Shown here: in pieces, positions 26,898 to 33,776 of the stretch | Layout: each line of letters opens with the position of its first letter | Numbering within the stretch: the first letter of the stretch is position 1 | Source: Caldilineales bacterium | GTDB lineage: Bacteria > Chloroflexota > Anaerolineae > J102 | Assembly: GCA_019695115.1 (NCBI GenBank) | Contig: JAIBAP010000027.1 | Coordinates: forward strand, 1-64,000 | Direction of reading: 5' to 3' | Length of the DNA stretch: 64,000 nucleotides | The notes under the pieces: generated by a model | Databases searched by the model: none | What the model was told of the DNA's origin: nothing | Seen by the model: only the letters and a program-made list of their open reading frames with translations | Position numbers and translations under genes: made by a program

Positions 26898-27030
26898 GCC
26901 CAACCTCTGCTTGCACACCGACTTGGCTGGATTCTGCCGGTTAATTTGAACTATCAGCGCCCCGAGGTTGGTTCTGATCCCAAAAAGTAATCTCATCCCG
27001 CCGCCAAGCCGGTGAAGCAGGGCGTTAGGC
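26898..27030. other. attC site 1 (end of ABC1 kinase cassette)
   Basis: R'' GCCCAAC (26898-26904) and R' GTTAGGC (27024-27030), 133 nt. The inner arms CACCGACTTGGC (26917-26928) and GCCAAGCCGGTG (27003-27014) pair. A long attC, within the known size range. Confidence 0.8.
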
Positions 27031-27254
27031 GATCGTGTCGGCGGGCGGAGTACGGGAGTTGGCTCGATTGCGCCCGTGCGGTCAAGCAGCGTCACAGCGG
27101 GCGAGAGTGCGCAGGTCACGTCTGCTGCGTCCTGGTGGACAAAACTGGGAGAAGCGGGCAGCCTCACGGCAGCGGCGCCTAACATCAGGTGCAGCCGACC
27201 GGGGATGAGCTGGGCGGTTTGTACGTGGAATGCGCCCGGCGGCTGACCTCGGCG
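27025..27254. other. ORF-less integron cassette, copy A
   Basis: A cassette of 230 bp from the cut site in GTTAGGC to the next one, holding no plausible gene, only GATCGTGTCGGCGGGCGGAG ... GTCACGTCTGCTGCGTCCTG. It is almost identical to 28091-28321. It may carry a promoter, a small RNA, or be passive. Confidence 0.8.
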
Positions 27255-27260
27255 TTGGGC
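27177..27260. other. attC site 2
   Basis: R'' GCCTAAC (27177-27183), R' GTTGGGC (27254-27260), 84 nt. CAGGTGCAGCCG pairs with CGGCTGACCT leaving one unpaired base, as expected for a folded attC bottom strand. Confidence 0.88.
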
Positions 27261-27364
27261 GCACGCAAATCAACCATTCTGGGTCAGCCAAACGCGGATA
27301 CTTTCAGGGCAAGCGTTGGGCAGGTTGTGGCACATGAAAACACAAAAATCGCCCTGCTAGATTG

Positions 27365-27393
27365 TTGCCAAAAAGCACACACAGGCGTATACT
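27365..27393 (+). promoter_or_regulatory. Cassette promoter for BrnT-like TA pair (leaderless type)
   Basis: TTGCCA (27365-27370), 17 nt, TATACT (27388-27393), then 6 nt to the GTG start at 27400. The expected transcription start coincides with the start codon, so the mRNA would be leaderless. Confidence 0.75.
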
Positions 27394-27399
27394 GAAGGC

Positions 27400-27699
27400 G
27401 TGAAATACTTTGCATGGAACGCCGAGAAAAACGAATGGCTCAAACAAACGCGTGGCATTGCGTTTGAAGAAGTGGTGTTCCACATTGAAAACGGTGATTT
27501 GTTGGATGTTGTAGTGCATTCGAATCCGGAGAAATACCCTAACCAGCAAATCTTTGTCATCCAGATTGAGCAGTACGTTTATCTTGTACCGTTTGTCGAA
27601 TCCGATACTGAATTATTTCTCAAGACCGTGATTCCCAGCCGTAAAGCCACCCGTCACTATTTGAAGGTAGATTTCGATGAGCAAAACGACCTTGACTAA
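27400..27699 (+). CDS. BrnT-like toxin
   Basis: A 99-residue protein starting with GTG: MKYFAWNAEKNEWLKQTRGIAF ... ending TVIPSRKATRHYLKV. The FxWNxxKNxxLxxxRGIxFEEVV opening is BrnT-like (RNase toxin fold related to RelE). It comes first in the pair, with the antitoxin downstream and overlapping by 23 nt, as in BrnTA. GC is lower than in the core genome. It is the BrnT cassette of the integron. Confidence 0.8.
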   Translation: MKYFAWNAEKNEWLKQTRGIAFEEVVFHIENGDLLDVVVHSNPEKYPNQQIFVIQIEQYVYLVPFVESDTELFLKTVIPSRKATRHYLKVDFDEQNDLD

Positions 27700-27955
27700 A
27701 GACGAGCGCGAATTGCTCGATTCGTATGAGCAAGGCGAATGGCATTCAACGGTCAAACGTAAGACTGACCTTACCAAGTACCGTGAAATTGCCCGCGCCA
27801 CGTTCCGCAAAGATAAACGGGTAAATATTCGAATTTCAGAAAAAGATTTGGTGGGGATTCAAAAACGGGCATTAGCCGAAGGTATTCCCTATCAAACTCT
27901 GATGTCAAGCATTTTGCATAAGTACTTAGCAGGCACGCTTACCGAAAAAGCCTAA
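27677..27955 (+). CDS. CopG/ribbon-helix-helix-type antitoxin
   Basis: A 92-residue protein. The C-terminal half (KRVNIRISEKDLVGIQKRAL, then YQTLMSSILHKY) is a ribbon-helix-helix DNA-binding pattern. The N-terminal half is charged and helical and probably covers the toxin. It overlaps the toxin gene and shares its promoter. RHH antitoxins usually repress their own promoter. Confidence 0.82.
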   Translation: MSKTTLTKDERELLDSYEQGEWHSTVKRKTDLTKYREIARATFRKDKRVNIRISEKDLVGIQKRALAEGIPYQTLMSSILHKYLAGTLTEKA

Positions 27956-27969
27956 GCCCAGTCATGTGC

Positions 27970-28096
27970 GCCCAACCCGGGTCAAGCCGACTGGCGCTTC
28001 GCGCCGACCAACCGTGCCCTTGTCGCACAGTTTCTGGTTTTTCAACTGAGTCGCCCTAGCGAAGTACGCGCCAGCGGCTTACACGTATCGTTAGGC
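27970..28096. other. attC site 3 (end of BrnT-like TA cassette)
   Basis: R'' GCCCAAC (27970-27976), R' GTTAGGC (28090-28096), 127 nt. AAGCCGACTGGCGC pairs with GCGCCAGCGGCTT leaving an unpaired A. Confidence 0.85.
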
Positions 28097-28321
28097 GGTC
28101 GTGTCGGCGGGCGGAGTGCGGGAGTTGGCTCGATGGCGCCCGTGCGGTCAAGCAGCGCCACGGCGGGCGAGAGTGCGCAGGTGACGTCTGCTGCGTCCTG
28201 GTGGACAAAACCGGGAGGAGCGGGCGGTGGCCACGGCAGCAGCGCCTAACATCAGGTGCAGCCGACCGGGGGTGAGCTGGGCGGTTTGTACGTGGAATGC
28301 GCCCGGCGGCTGACCTCGGCG
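28091..28321. other. ORF-less integron cassette, copy B
   Basis: 231 bp, nearly identical to 27025-27254 (same order of GTGTCGGCGGGCGGAG, GTGCGGTCAAGCAGCG, CTGCTGCGTCCTGGTGGAC). The two copies bracket the BrnT-like cassette, so the empty cassette was captured twice or copied. Confidence 0.8.
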
Positions 28322-28327
28322 TTAGGC
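28244..28327. other. attC site 4
   Basis: R'' GCCTAAC (28244-28250), R' GTTAGGC (28321-28327), 84 nt; nearly the same as attC site 2. Confidence 0.88.
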
Positions 28328-28377
28328 ACGCTGGCGGAACGTTATTGGTTCACCACCAGAACAATGGAGATTCTGAC

Positions 28378-29061
28378 GTGAGCAACTTGCGGACATGGAT
28401 TTCGCGCCATCGCCTGGCTTGGGGCTTGATAGTCGTCGTCCTCTTTGCGTTGCTGCGTGCAGCGCAAACTCTGGCTTGGCGGCAAGGTTTTGGCGCGCTG
28501 GATTTTCCAACCAGTTGGCCCTTTACGGTGTTTCTGCTCCTCTGGTTTGTCATCCTCGCCGTGGTCTTGGTCGGTGGCGGCTTGGTGTGGCTGCCGTGCG
28601 TGACGTGGGTGCAGTTGGGTTGGCGCCGATCAGGTTTGCTCAAAGCGATCGGGTGGGGCGTGCTGGGGTTTGTCCTGCTCTACCTCAACGTCATCGTCTG
28701 GGCGGTGTTCAAAGGCGCCACGGCCCAGCCCGCCCTATTGGCCCCCAGTCCGTGGCGTTTGGCATTGGTAGTCTTCTTTGCCTTTGGCATCGCGGCCTGG
28801 GTGGAGGAAAACCTGTATCGGGGCTATCTCCAACCGTTGTTGGTTGGTCGTTTTGGTTTGCCGGTGGCGGTGGTCGTGCAGGCCGCGCTTTTTGCACTTG
28901 CGCATCTGGGCTACTATCGGCAGGCGCTCGATTTCGGTATGGCCTTCGTCGCCGGTCTGATCTTGGGTTGGTTGCGCAAGCGCGACGGGAGTCTCGTCGC
29001 ACCCTATGTGGCGCATGGGTTGTTTTGGCTCATGGCCGCATTCATGGCTGTGGCTGCGTGA
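28378..29061 (+). CDS. CPBP-family intramembrane metalloprotease
   Basis: A 227-residue membrane protein with about seven hydrophobic segments. The CPBP/Abi signature is complete: EExxxR (Glu143, Glu144, Arg148 in WVEENLYRGYLQPLL), FxxxH (His176 in FALAHLGYY) and a third His213 (VAHGLFW). It starts with GTG at 28378, preceded by GGAG at 28366-28369. Bacterial members process prenylated-like peptides, confer bacteriocin self-immunity or have unknown roles. As an integron cassette an immunity or defence role is plausible but not shown. Confidence 0.88.
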   Translation: MSNLRTWISRHRLAWGLIVVVLFALLRAAQTLAWRQGFGALDFPTSWPFTVFLLLWFVILAVVLVGGGLVWLPCVTWVQLGWRRSGLLKAIGWGVLGFVLLYLNVIVWAVFKGATAQPALLAPSPWRLALVVFFAFGIAAWVEENLYRGYLQPLLVGRFGLPVAVVVQAALFALAHLGYYRQALDFGMAFVAGLILGWLRKRDGSLVAPYVAHGLFWLMAAFMAVAA

Positions 29062-29157
29062 GGCTCGCCCACGCTGTGCGGTAGGGCCGTGGGTCGTCAG
29101 CACGGTTCGCCGTTGTGGGCGGCGCTCGTCGTTTTGGTGGTTTAGTGCTTGGGCCTT

Positions 29158-29252
29158 GCCTAACACTGGTTCCAGTTGACGGCTGCGCCGGTCAGGTCAG
29201 GGGTCGCGGGAGGCTCGCCAGGCGCAGGCGCAGCTTACGCGGGCCGTTAGGC
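29158..29252. other. attC site 5 (end of CPBP cassette)
   Basis: R'' GCCTAAC (29158-29164), R' GTTAGGC (29246-29252), 95 nt. Inner GACGGCTGCGCC and GGCGCAGGCGCAGC pair imperfectly. Confidence 0.85.
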
Positions 29253-29384
29253 ATCCAAGCGGAAGGACGTGGGTCAACCAGCGGGATAACCCACGGCCTA
29301 CCCTTTTCACCGACAGAACACCATCATATAGCCAGATAGCCAGTGGTAATTGCCGTTCAAGGTGCTACTTCGTCATTCTTCTGC

Positions 29385-29413
29385 TTGCATAAACGTATCC
29401 TTTGGGATACAAT
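29385..29413 (+). promoter_or_regulatory. Cassette promoter (leaderless type)
   Basis: TTGCAT (29385-29390), 17 nt, TACAAT (29408-29413), 6 nt, ATG 29420. The inverted repeat GTATCC-TTTG-GGATAC (29395-29410) overlaps the -10 box and may be the antitoxin operator. Confidence 0.75.
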
Positions 29414-29419
29414 TACGCC

Positions 29420-29710
29420 ATGATCGAAATTCGTCAGACCGAAGTCTACGCCGCTTGGTTCGCCAATCTGCGCGATCGCCAAGCCCGCGCCCGCATTGAT
29501 GTGCGCATCCGCCGGCTTTCGTTGGGCAATCCTGGCGACGTGCGGCCGGTAGGCGGTGGAGTCTCGGAGTTGCGGATTGATTATGGGCCTGGTTATCGGG
29601 TGTACTTTCTCCAACGCGGCGCGACATTGGTGATCTTATTGGCAGGCGGCGACAAGCGGACGCAAGATCAGGATATTCAGACCGCGTTGGAACTGGCACG
29701 AGCTGTATAG
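29420..29710 (+). CDS. RelE/ParE-family toxin (addiction module killer type)
   Basis: A 96-residue protein with VGGGVSELRIDYGPGYRVYF, then LLAGGDKRTQDQDI, the hallmark of the 'addiction module killer' subgroup of RelE/ParE toxins, usually ribosome-dependent RNases. ATG 29420 is set by the promoter. A related toxin lies outside the integron at 43586-43921. It is the first gene of its cassette; the antitoxin follows directly. Confidence 0.88.
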   Translation: MIEIRQTEVYAAWFANLRDRQARARIDVRIRRLSLGNPGDVRPVGGGVSELRIDYGPGYRVYFLQRGATLVILLAGGDKRTQDQDIQTALELARAV

Positions 29711-29719
29711 GTGAAAAGC

Positions 29720-30034
29720 ATGGAACACAAAAAGATTATCACTCATGCTTGGGACGTAACCGAGCATCTCGAAACCGAAGCGGACATGGCTGCCTATCTG
29801 GACGCGGCCTTGGAAGATGGCGATGCGGCTTTGGTAGTGGCTGCGCTCGGCGACATCGCGCGCGCCAAAGGCATGTCACAAATCGCTCGCGACGCGGGGT
29901 TGGGCCGCGAGAGCTTGTACAAGGCGCTCTCCGCAACGGGCAATCCGGAGTTTGGCACGATTCTCAAGGTCGTACAGGCACTCGGGTTACAGTTTCATGT
30001 GCAGGTGGCAGATACTCAAAGGGCAGGCGCTTGA
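29720..30034 (+). CDS. COG3636-type addiction module antidote (HTH)
   Basis: A 104-residue protein with an Xre-like helix-turn-helix (MSQIARDAGLGRESLYKALS, then GNPEFGTILKVVQALG), typical of the antidote partner of the preceding toxin. ATG 29720 is used; GTG 29711, which would couple directly to the toxin stop, is also possible. Likely represses the common promoter. Confidence 0.88.
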   Translation: MEHKKIITHAWDVTEHLETEADMAAYLDAALEDGDAALVVAALGDIARAKGMSQIARDAGLGRESLYKALSATGNPEFGTILKVVQALGLQFHVQVADTQRAGA

Positions 30035-30124
30035 AACATCTGTGGTTTTTGTTCAGCACGGCTCGCCGTCATGGGCAACGTTCGGCGTTGGGCGGGTTTG
30101 GGGCTTCGGCCTGGCTTCGGCCTG

Positions 30125-30219
30125 GCCTAACACTGGTTGCAGTTGACGGCTGCGCCGGTCAGGTCAGGGTCAACGGGAGGCTCGCCAGGCGCAGCCGCAA
30201 CTGAACATCGCCGTTAGGC
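30125..30219. other. attC site 6
   Basis: R'' GCCTAAC (30125-30131), R' GTTAGGC (30213-30219), 95 nt. CAGTTGACGGCTGCGCC pairs with GGCGCAGCCGCAACTG leaving a single unpaired A, a textbook attC fold. Confidence 0.92.
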
Positions 30220-30288
30220 TCTCCCATGCAGCTTGCGCCGTTCACAGCCGTATCCTTTCCAGCTATGCGCGTCGCGGCTACTTCAGAT

Positions 30289-30329
30289 TTGACAAACACG
30301 AGACTCCGACGTATCTTCTATGTAGATAC
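30289..30329 (+). promoter_or_regulatory. MazEF cassette promoter with operator-like palindrome
   Basis: TTGACA (30289-30294), 17 nt, TATCTT (30312-30317). GTATCT (30311-30316) and AGATAC (30324-30329) form an inverted repeat over the -10 box, a fit for MazE autoregulation. This module has a normal leader with ribosome site AAGGAG at 30336-30341. Confidence 0.75.
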
Positions 30330-30347
30330 TAAGACAAGGAGAAACGG

Positions 30348-30590
30348 ATGGAAACTCGTGTGCAGCGTTGGGGTAACAGTCTCGCCGTGCGGATTCCCAA
30401 GCCACTGGCGGATGAAGTCGGCCTGAAAGACAACTCGCCCGTTCAGATTTCACTGCATGATCAGCAGTTGGTGGTCGTGCCGGTGCTCAAACCTGCCTTC
30501 AGCCTGGAGGCGCTACTCACCCAAGTCACCGAAAGCAACCGACATGCCGAAATGCTGACCGGCCCGGCCGTTGGGGGTGAAGCGTGGTAG
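30348..30590 (+). CDS. mazE: MazE-type antitoxin (AbrB/SpoVT fold)
   Basis: An 80-residue protein. METRVQRWGNSLAVRIPKPLADEVGL is the swapped-hairpin AbrB/MazE DNA-binding domain; the flexible C-terminus binds MazF. Ribosome site AAGGAG is 6 nt before ATG. The antitoxin comes first, unlike the other cassettes. Confidence 0.9.
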   Translation: METRVQRWGNSLAVRIPKPLADEVGLKDNSPVQISLHDQQLVVVPVLKPAFSLEALLTQVTESNRHAEMLTGPAVGGEAW

Positions 30591-30931
30591 AGCCATCGTC
30601 ATACGTGCCACGTCGTGGCGATGTCGTGTGGCTCACCTTCAATCCGCAGGCGGGCCATGAGCAGGCGGGACGACGCCCGGCTGTGGTGCTGTCTCCGCTC
30701 TCCTATAATGCCAAAGTTGGTTTGGCGCTCTTGTGTCCGATCACCAGTGCGGTCAAGGGGTATCCGTTCGAGGTGACGATTCCGAACGGCTTACCCGCAA
30801 GCGGTGTGATTCTGGCGGATCAAGTCAAGAGCCTGGACTGGCAGGCCAGGGATGTAGAGTTCATCTGCGCTTTGCCAGCGGCGGTTACGCATGAAACTCT
30901 GCAGAAGGTTGGGCTGCTTTTGGCAGAATAG
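30584..30931 (+). CDS. mazF: MazF-type endoribonuclease toxin
   Basis: A 115-residue protein. YVPRRGDVVWLTFNPQAGHEQ followed by GRRPAVVLSP and LCPITSAVKGYPFEV is the MazF/PemK fold with the catalytic Arg and Thr (ITS). It starts at GTG 30584, overlapping mazE by 7 nt. It cleaves mRNA at specific short sites; specificity is unknown here. Confidence 0.92.
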   Translation: MVEPSSYVPRRGDVVWLTFNPQAGHEQAGRRPAVVLSPLSYNAKVGLALLCPITSAVKGYPFEVTIPNGLPASGVILADQVKSLDWQARDVEFICALPAAVTHETLQKVGLLLAE

Positions 30932-31027
30932 CTTTGCCGCTTGGTCTGTTGATCAGACCGCGGTCGTCGGCGCGGTTCGCCATCGCAGGTGGTAGGTCTC
31001 GTTTTGTTGGTCTGGTGCATGGGCGGG

Positions 31028-31117
31028 GCCTAACAACGGGTTCCAGCGGACGGGCCGCGCTGCCCGTTGTGAGCGGTCAGGGGTAACCGGCCCGCCGCTG
31101 AACCCTGGCCGTTAGGC
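31028..31117. other. attC site 7 (end of MazEF cassette)
   Basis: R'' GCCTAAC (31028-31034), R' GTTAGGC (31111-31117), 90 nt. CAGCGGACGGGCCG pairs with CGGCCCGCCGCTG with one unpaired A. Confidence 0.9.
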
Positions 31118-31139
31118 CGCGGCGGACACTACTCGCGCG

Positions 31140-31586
31140 GTGTTTCCGCCAATACTCAGAACGCGCGTAACAACCATCACGGAGGTAATTGCGATATCCC
31201 AGGTTCGTGGAGTCCTTCTGTCCGGTCGTTTCCGTTCGCAGCATGATCTGAACGATATGAGTCCTGATGGCCAGCGAAACACGCTGATCACCGAATTGGT
31301 CGGCCGTACCAATCAGCCCGTGGGTCATTATCAGGCGATGGACGATGCGACGCTTGCGGGCGCTGGGGCAGTTCTCGTATTCCTTCGGGAGGCGGGGATC
31401 CGTGACGACGCAGCGATCCGGTCGATGAGCGACGATGATCTGTGCAACATCGCGATCGTCGAAGTCGCAGCGCAACCGAACGTCGCGATTGACTTTCCTG
31501 GTCCCGGCGCTCTGTTGCAAGGAAGGACGAATCTTGCCATAATGGGCTTCGTGCTTGGCACCTTCGAAGGGCAAATTCTCAAATAA
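31140..31586 (+). CDS. Unknown cassette protein
   Basis: Up to 148 residues if it starts at GTG 31140, 23 nt after the attC core. The central part, VRGVLLSGRFRSQHDLNDMS, then RNTLITELVGRTNQP, and YQAMDDATLAGAGAVLVFLR, looks like a small alpha-helical soluble protein. No family is recognised and no catalytic motif is seen. A GGAGG sequence at 31181-31185 suggests a later start with an unusual codon. It is alone in its cassette. Confidence 0.5.
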   Translation: MFPPILRTRVTTITEVIAISQVRGVLLSGRFRSQHDLNDMSPDGQRNTLITELVGRTNQPVGHYQAMDDATLAGAGAVLVFLREAGIRDDAAIRSMSDDDLCNIAIVEVAAQPNVAIDFPGPGALLQGRTNLAIMGFVLGTFEGQILK

Positions 31587-31626
31587 GCGGGGGCGTGGCC
31601 GAGTTACCGCTGGCCACGAGCAAGAG

Positions 31627-31728
31627 GCCGAACAAGTAGCTCAAGCTGACCGCCGCCCTCATAGCTTAATGGGAGTTCGTTGCCACTGGGGCGGCGGCAG
31701 CTGAGCCGGGCTGGAGCGCCCGTTAGGC
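31627..31728. other. attC site 8, variant R''
   Basis: R' GTTAGGC (31722-31728). R'' is GCCGAAC (31627-31633), one base off the RYYYAAC consensus. GCTCAAGCTGACCGCCGCCC pairs with GGGGCGGCGGCAGCTGAGCC with two unpaired bases. Length 102 nt. Confidence 0.7.
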
Positions 31729-31799
31729 GCGCCAATGTAACAAGCGTCGTTTGGCAGCGCACAAACCGAAACAATTCTCCTCAATCAACATCTTTCCGC

Positions 31800-31828
31800 T
31801 TGCAGACGATAGCAGAATGTGCTATCAT
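31800..31828 (+). promoter_or_regulatory. HicAB cassette promoter (leaderless type)
   Basis: TTGCAG (31800-31805), 17 nt, TATCAT (31823-31828), 6 nt, ATG 31835. GATAGCA-GAATG-TGCTATC (31809-31827) is a perfect inverted repeat over the -10 box and a likely HicB operator. Confidence 0.78.
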
Positions 31829-31834
31829 CAAGCC

Positions 31835-32089
31835 ATGAATAAACGTCAGCGCGAAACCCTGGACAAGATCTTCCAAACGCCTGTGCCCGCCTCGCTGGAA
31901 TGGCGCGATATCGAGGCGCTCTTTCTGGCGGTTGGCGCACGCATGGTGGAAGGCAGCGGCTCACGGGTGCGTTTCGAGTTGAATGGTGTGGTAGCGACGT
32001 TCCATCGACCCCACCCGGAGAAAGAGGCGAAACCGTACCAGGTGCGCGACGCGCGGCGGTTCTTAGAGCAAGCAGGGGTCAAACCATGA
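31835..32089 (+). CDS. hicA: HicA-family toxin
   Basis: An 84-residue double-stranded-RNA-binding-like toxin. It has the catalytic His in FHRPHPEKEAKPYQV and the VRDARRFLEQAG C-terminus; WRDIEALFLAVGARM is typical of the 'type II HicA' group. It cleaves mRNA. ATG 31835 is set by the promoter. It overlaps hicB by 4 nt (ATGA). Confidence 0.9.
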   Translation: MNKRQRETLDKIFQTPVPASLEWRDIEALFLAVGARMVEGSGSRVRFELNGVVATFHRPHPEKEAKPYQVRDARRFLEQAGVKP

Positions 32090-32418
32090 ACACGATGACT
32101 TACAAAGGATATGCAGCTCGTATCGAATACAGCGATGAAGATCAATGCTTCATCGGCCATGTCGCCGGCATCAATGACGTGGTCGGTTTTCACGGCGAGT
32201 CGGTCGCCGAATTACGCACGGCGTTTGAGGAAGCGGTCGAGGACTATCTCACCACCTGCGAGAAGCTGAATCGCGCGCCGCAGAAACCCTATTCTGGCAG
32301 GCTCATGCTGCGCGTCTCGCCCGAAATACACGCTGCGGTCGCTGCGGCCGCGCAAGTCAGCGGTAAAAGCATTAATCAGTGGGCTGCTGATGCCTTCACC
32401 CGCGCCGTGCACGCCTAA
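32086..32418 (+). CDS. hicB: HicB-family antitoxin
   Basis: A 110-residue protein. The N-terminal partial RNase-H fold (YKGYAARIEYSDEDQCFIGH, VVGFHGESVAELRTAF) is followed by a ribbon-helix-helix/CopG-like C-terminus (GRLMLRVSPEIHAAVAAAA, then SINQWAADA). It binds HicA and the operator. Coupled to hicA by a 4-nt overlap. Confidence 0.92.
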   Translation: MNTMTYKGYAARIEYSDEDQCFIGHVAGINDVVGFHGESVAELRTAFEEAVEDYLTTCEKLNRAPQKPYSGRLMLRVSPEIHAAVAAAAQVSGKSINQWAADAFTRAVHA

Positions 32419-32492
32419 CGGACGAAACGGTCACCGCGGTTCGCCGCTATCCATAGCAAGTCTCGTTGCGCGGGTCTGGTGCTTGGGCAGCG

Positions 32493-32587
32493 GCCTAACA
32501 TTGCTTCCAGGTGACGGCTGCACCGGGAGCCGCTCGCCGGATTGGCGGTTGTGTCAGTGCAGCCGCACCTGAACCCGGCCGTTAGGC
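32493..32587. other. attC site 9 (end of HicAB cassette)
   Basis: R'' GCCTAAC (32493-32499), R' GTTAGGC (32581-32587), 95 nt. CAGGTGACGGCTGCAC pairs with GTGCAGCCGCACCTG with one unpaired A. Confidence 0.92.
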
Positions 32588-32643
32588 AGCGGCCGAAAAC
32601 TTCTTGTCGTCCCGTCATGACCTCTCAAATGGGCATCCTCAAG

Positions 32644-32671
32644 TTGACCCTTGCAGAATTCTGACTATAAT
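32644..32671 (+). promoter_or_regulatory. Promoter of the RelE-like/Phd cassette
   Basis: TTGACC (32644-32649), 16 nt, TATAAT (32666-32671), 8 nt, GTG 32680. AGAATT-CTGACTAT-AATTCT (32656-32675) is an inverted repeat over the -10 box. Confidence 0.75.
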
Positions 32672-32679
32672 TCTGGGCC

Positions 32680-33003
32680 GTGCCATATACCCACGGATTT
32701 GAGTTGAGCTTTGCGCCTGAAGTCATCGAGCATCTTGACGTCATCGAGCGCAAGTATCATCCACTCATCCAAAAGACTTTGGACGAGCAGTTGGGGTATG
32801 AACGCGACCGCAGGACGCGAAACCGCAAACCGGTTGAGCAGCCTGCCCCGTTCGCGGCAACTTGGGAACTGCGGTTTGGCCCAGGCAACCGCATTCGCGT
32901 TTTTTATGATGTGGATCGCGAGGAGCACACCGTGTGGATTCTGGCCATCGGCATCAAGGAGCGCGAACGGTTGTTCATCAGTGGAGAGGAATTCAAGTTA
33001 TGA
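32680..33003 (+). CDS. RelE/ParE-family toxin
   Basis: A 107-residue protein starting at GTG: FELSFAPEVIEHLDVIE, WELRFGPGNRIRVFYDV, VWILAIGIKERERLFI, a RelE/ParE-fold toxin. It overlaps its antitoxin by 4 nt. The toxin-first order and likely leaderless start match the other cassettes. Confidence 0.82.
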   Translation: MPYTHGFELSFAPEVIEHLDVIERKYHPLIQKTLDEQLGYERDRRTRNRKPVEQPAPFAATWELRFGPGNRIRVFYDVDREEHTVWILAIGIKERERLFISGEEFKL

Positions 33004-33308
33004 GAATCGCCCCTTTGGCAGAAGTCAAAGCGCAACTTAGCGCCTATATCGAGCAGTGCCAAACGCAAGGACCGATCGTCATCACCCGCAATGGCAAAGC
33101 CGTCGCAGTGTTGCTGGCGCCCGCCGACGATGACGATCTGGAAGGGTTACTACTGGCCCGGTCGCCGCGCTTTCAAAGCCTGCTGGCGCGCTCGCGCGAA
33201 AGCATCAAGCAGGGCAAAGGCTTGTCAGGCGAGGACTTCTGGAAGGCAGTCGCCGAACGCACGCCAGAGAAGGCCAAAGCGCCCCCAACGACGTCATCGT
33301 CCGCCTGA
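33000..33308 (+). CDS. Phd/YefM-family antitoxin
   Basis: A 102-residue protein: MRIAPLAEVKAQLSAYIEQC, GPIVITRNGKAVAVLLAPAD, the Phd/YefM DNA-binding dimer fold, then a flexible toxin-binding tail. Coupled with the toxin (ATGA). Confidence 0.9.
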   Translation: MRIAPLAEVKAQLSAYIEQCQTQGPIVITRNGKAVAVLLAPADDDDLEGLLLARSPRFQSLLARSRESIKQGKGLSGEDFWKAVAERTPEKAKAPPTTSSSA

Positions 33309-33324
33309 GAGTTTGTGATTGCGG

Positions 33325-33400
33325 CCAGCCCCACAATTCGCCGTCACGGGTGGCGAGGCTCGTTTTTGCCGGTCTGGTGTTTGGGCCTGGCAACACTGCT
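33325..33400. other. Damaged terminal attC (site 10) and shared pre-attC segment
   Basis: TCGCCGTCACGGGTGGCGAG, GCCGGTCTGGTGTTTGGGCC, then TGGCAACACTG, which aligns with the pre-attC segment and the R'' of other sites (TGGCCTAACACTGG) but lacks the bases CCT, and no R' follows. The array is therefore truncated here. Confidence 0.7.
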
Positions 33401-33559
33401 TTCTCAGAAAGCATCCCTGCCCCCACCCGCGCCAGCTGCAGAAAACCCGCACTACTACGCCCATTTCTAGAGTCACAAAGCTCCACTCACCCCACTTTTC
33501 GGGCAACTGACCTGCGCCCCCATGCGTCCAGCCCCCCGGTTTCTCCCGTCCAAAATGGG

Positions 33560-33776
33560 TAGCGCACCGTCCCAAGGACTTGCTCGATATCCGTACGCTC
33601 ATCGAAACGGGCGCATCTGGATGTTTCACGCATCCGGCGCTGGGTGAAGGAATTTGGCAAGGCGCTGGACAGGCCGGAGATGTGGAAGGATATTGCACCC
33701 TGGTTTGTGAATAAAGTGTAGAGCACTGCGAGACAACGAGCGGCTTGCGCGGCGCCGGTCGCTGGGCGTCGTCCCT
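33560..33776 (+). pseudogene. Duplicated fragment of a nucleotidyltransferase-like gene (copy 1)
   Basis: About 217 bp nearly identical to 36014-36233. It encodes the remains of HRPKDLLDIRTLIET ... RIRRWVKEFGKALD ... PWFVNKV but has no start and a small deletion near ACGGGCGCATCTGG. The stretch 33400-33559 before it holds no gene. Confidence 0.75.

Larger units (their letters stand above)
23716..33400. mobile_element. Chromosomal integron: intI plus array of about ten cassettes
   Basis: The integrase gene is on the minus strand. Cassettes with plus-strand genes start about 160 bp upstream of it and run to about 33.4 kb, separated by attC sites with R'' GCCTAAC/GCCCAAC and R' GTTAGGC/GTTGGGC. 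This is the canonical orientation of an integron. Cassette order: ABC1 kinase; ORF-less; BrnT-like TA; ORF-less copy; CPBP protease; RelE-like/COG3636 TA; MazEF; unknown; HicAB; RelE-like/Phd. The last attC (about 33387) is damaged, so the array ends there. Confidence 0.9.

Noticed and set aside
27315-27321. GTTGGGC as another attC R' site
   Set aside because: No matching R'' or pairing arm was found in the 55 bp before it, so it is more likely chance.
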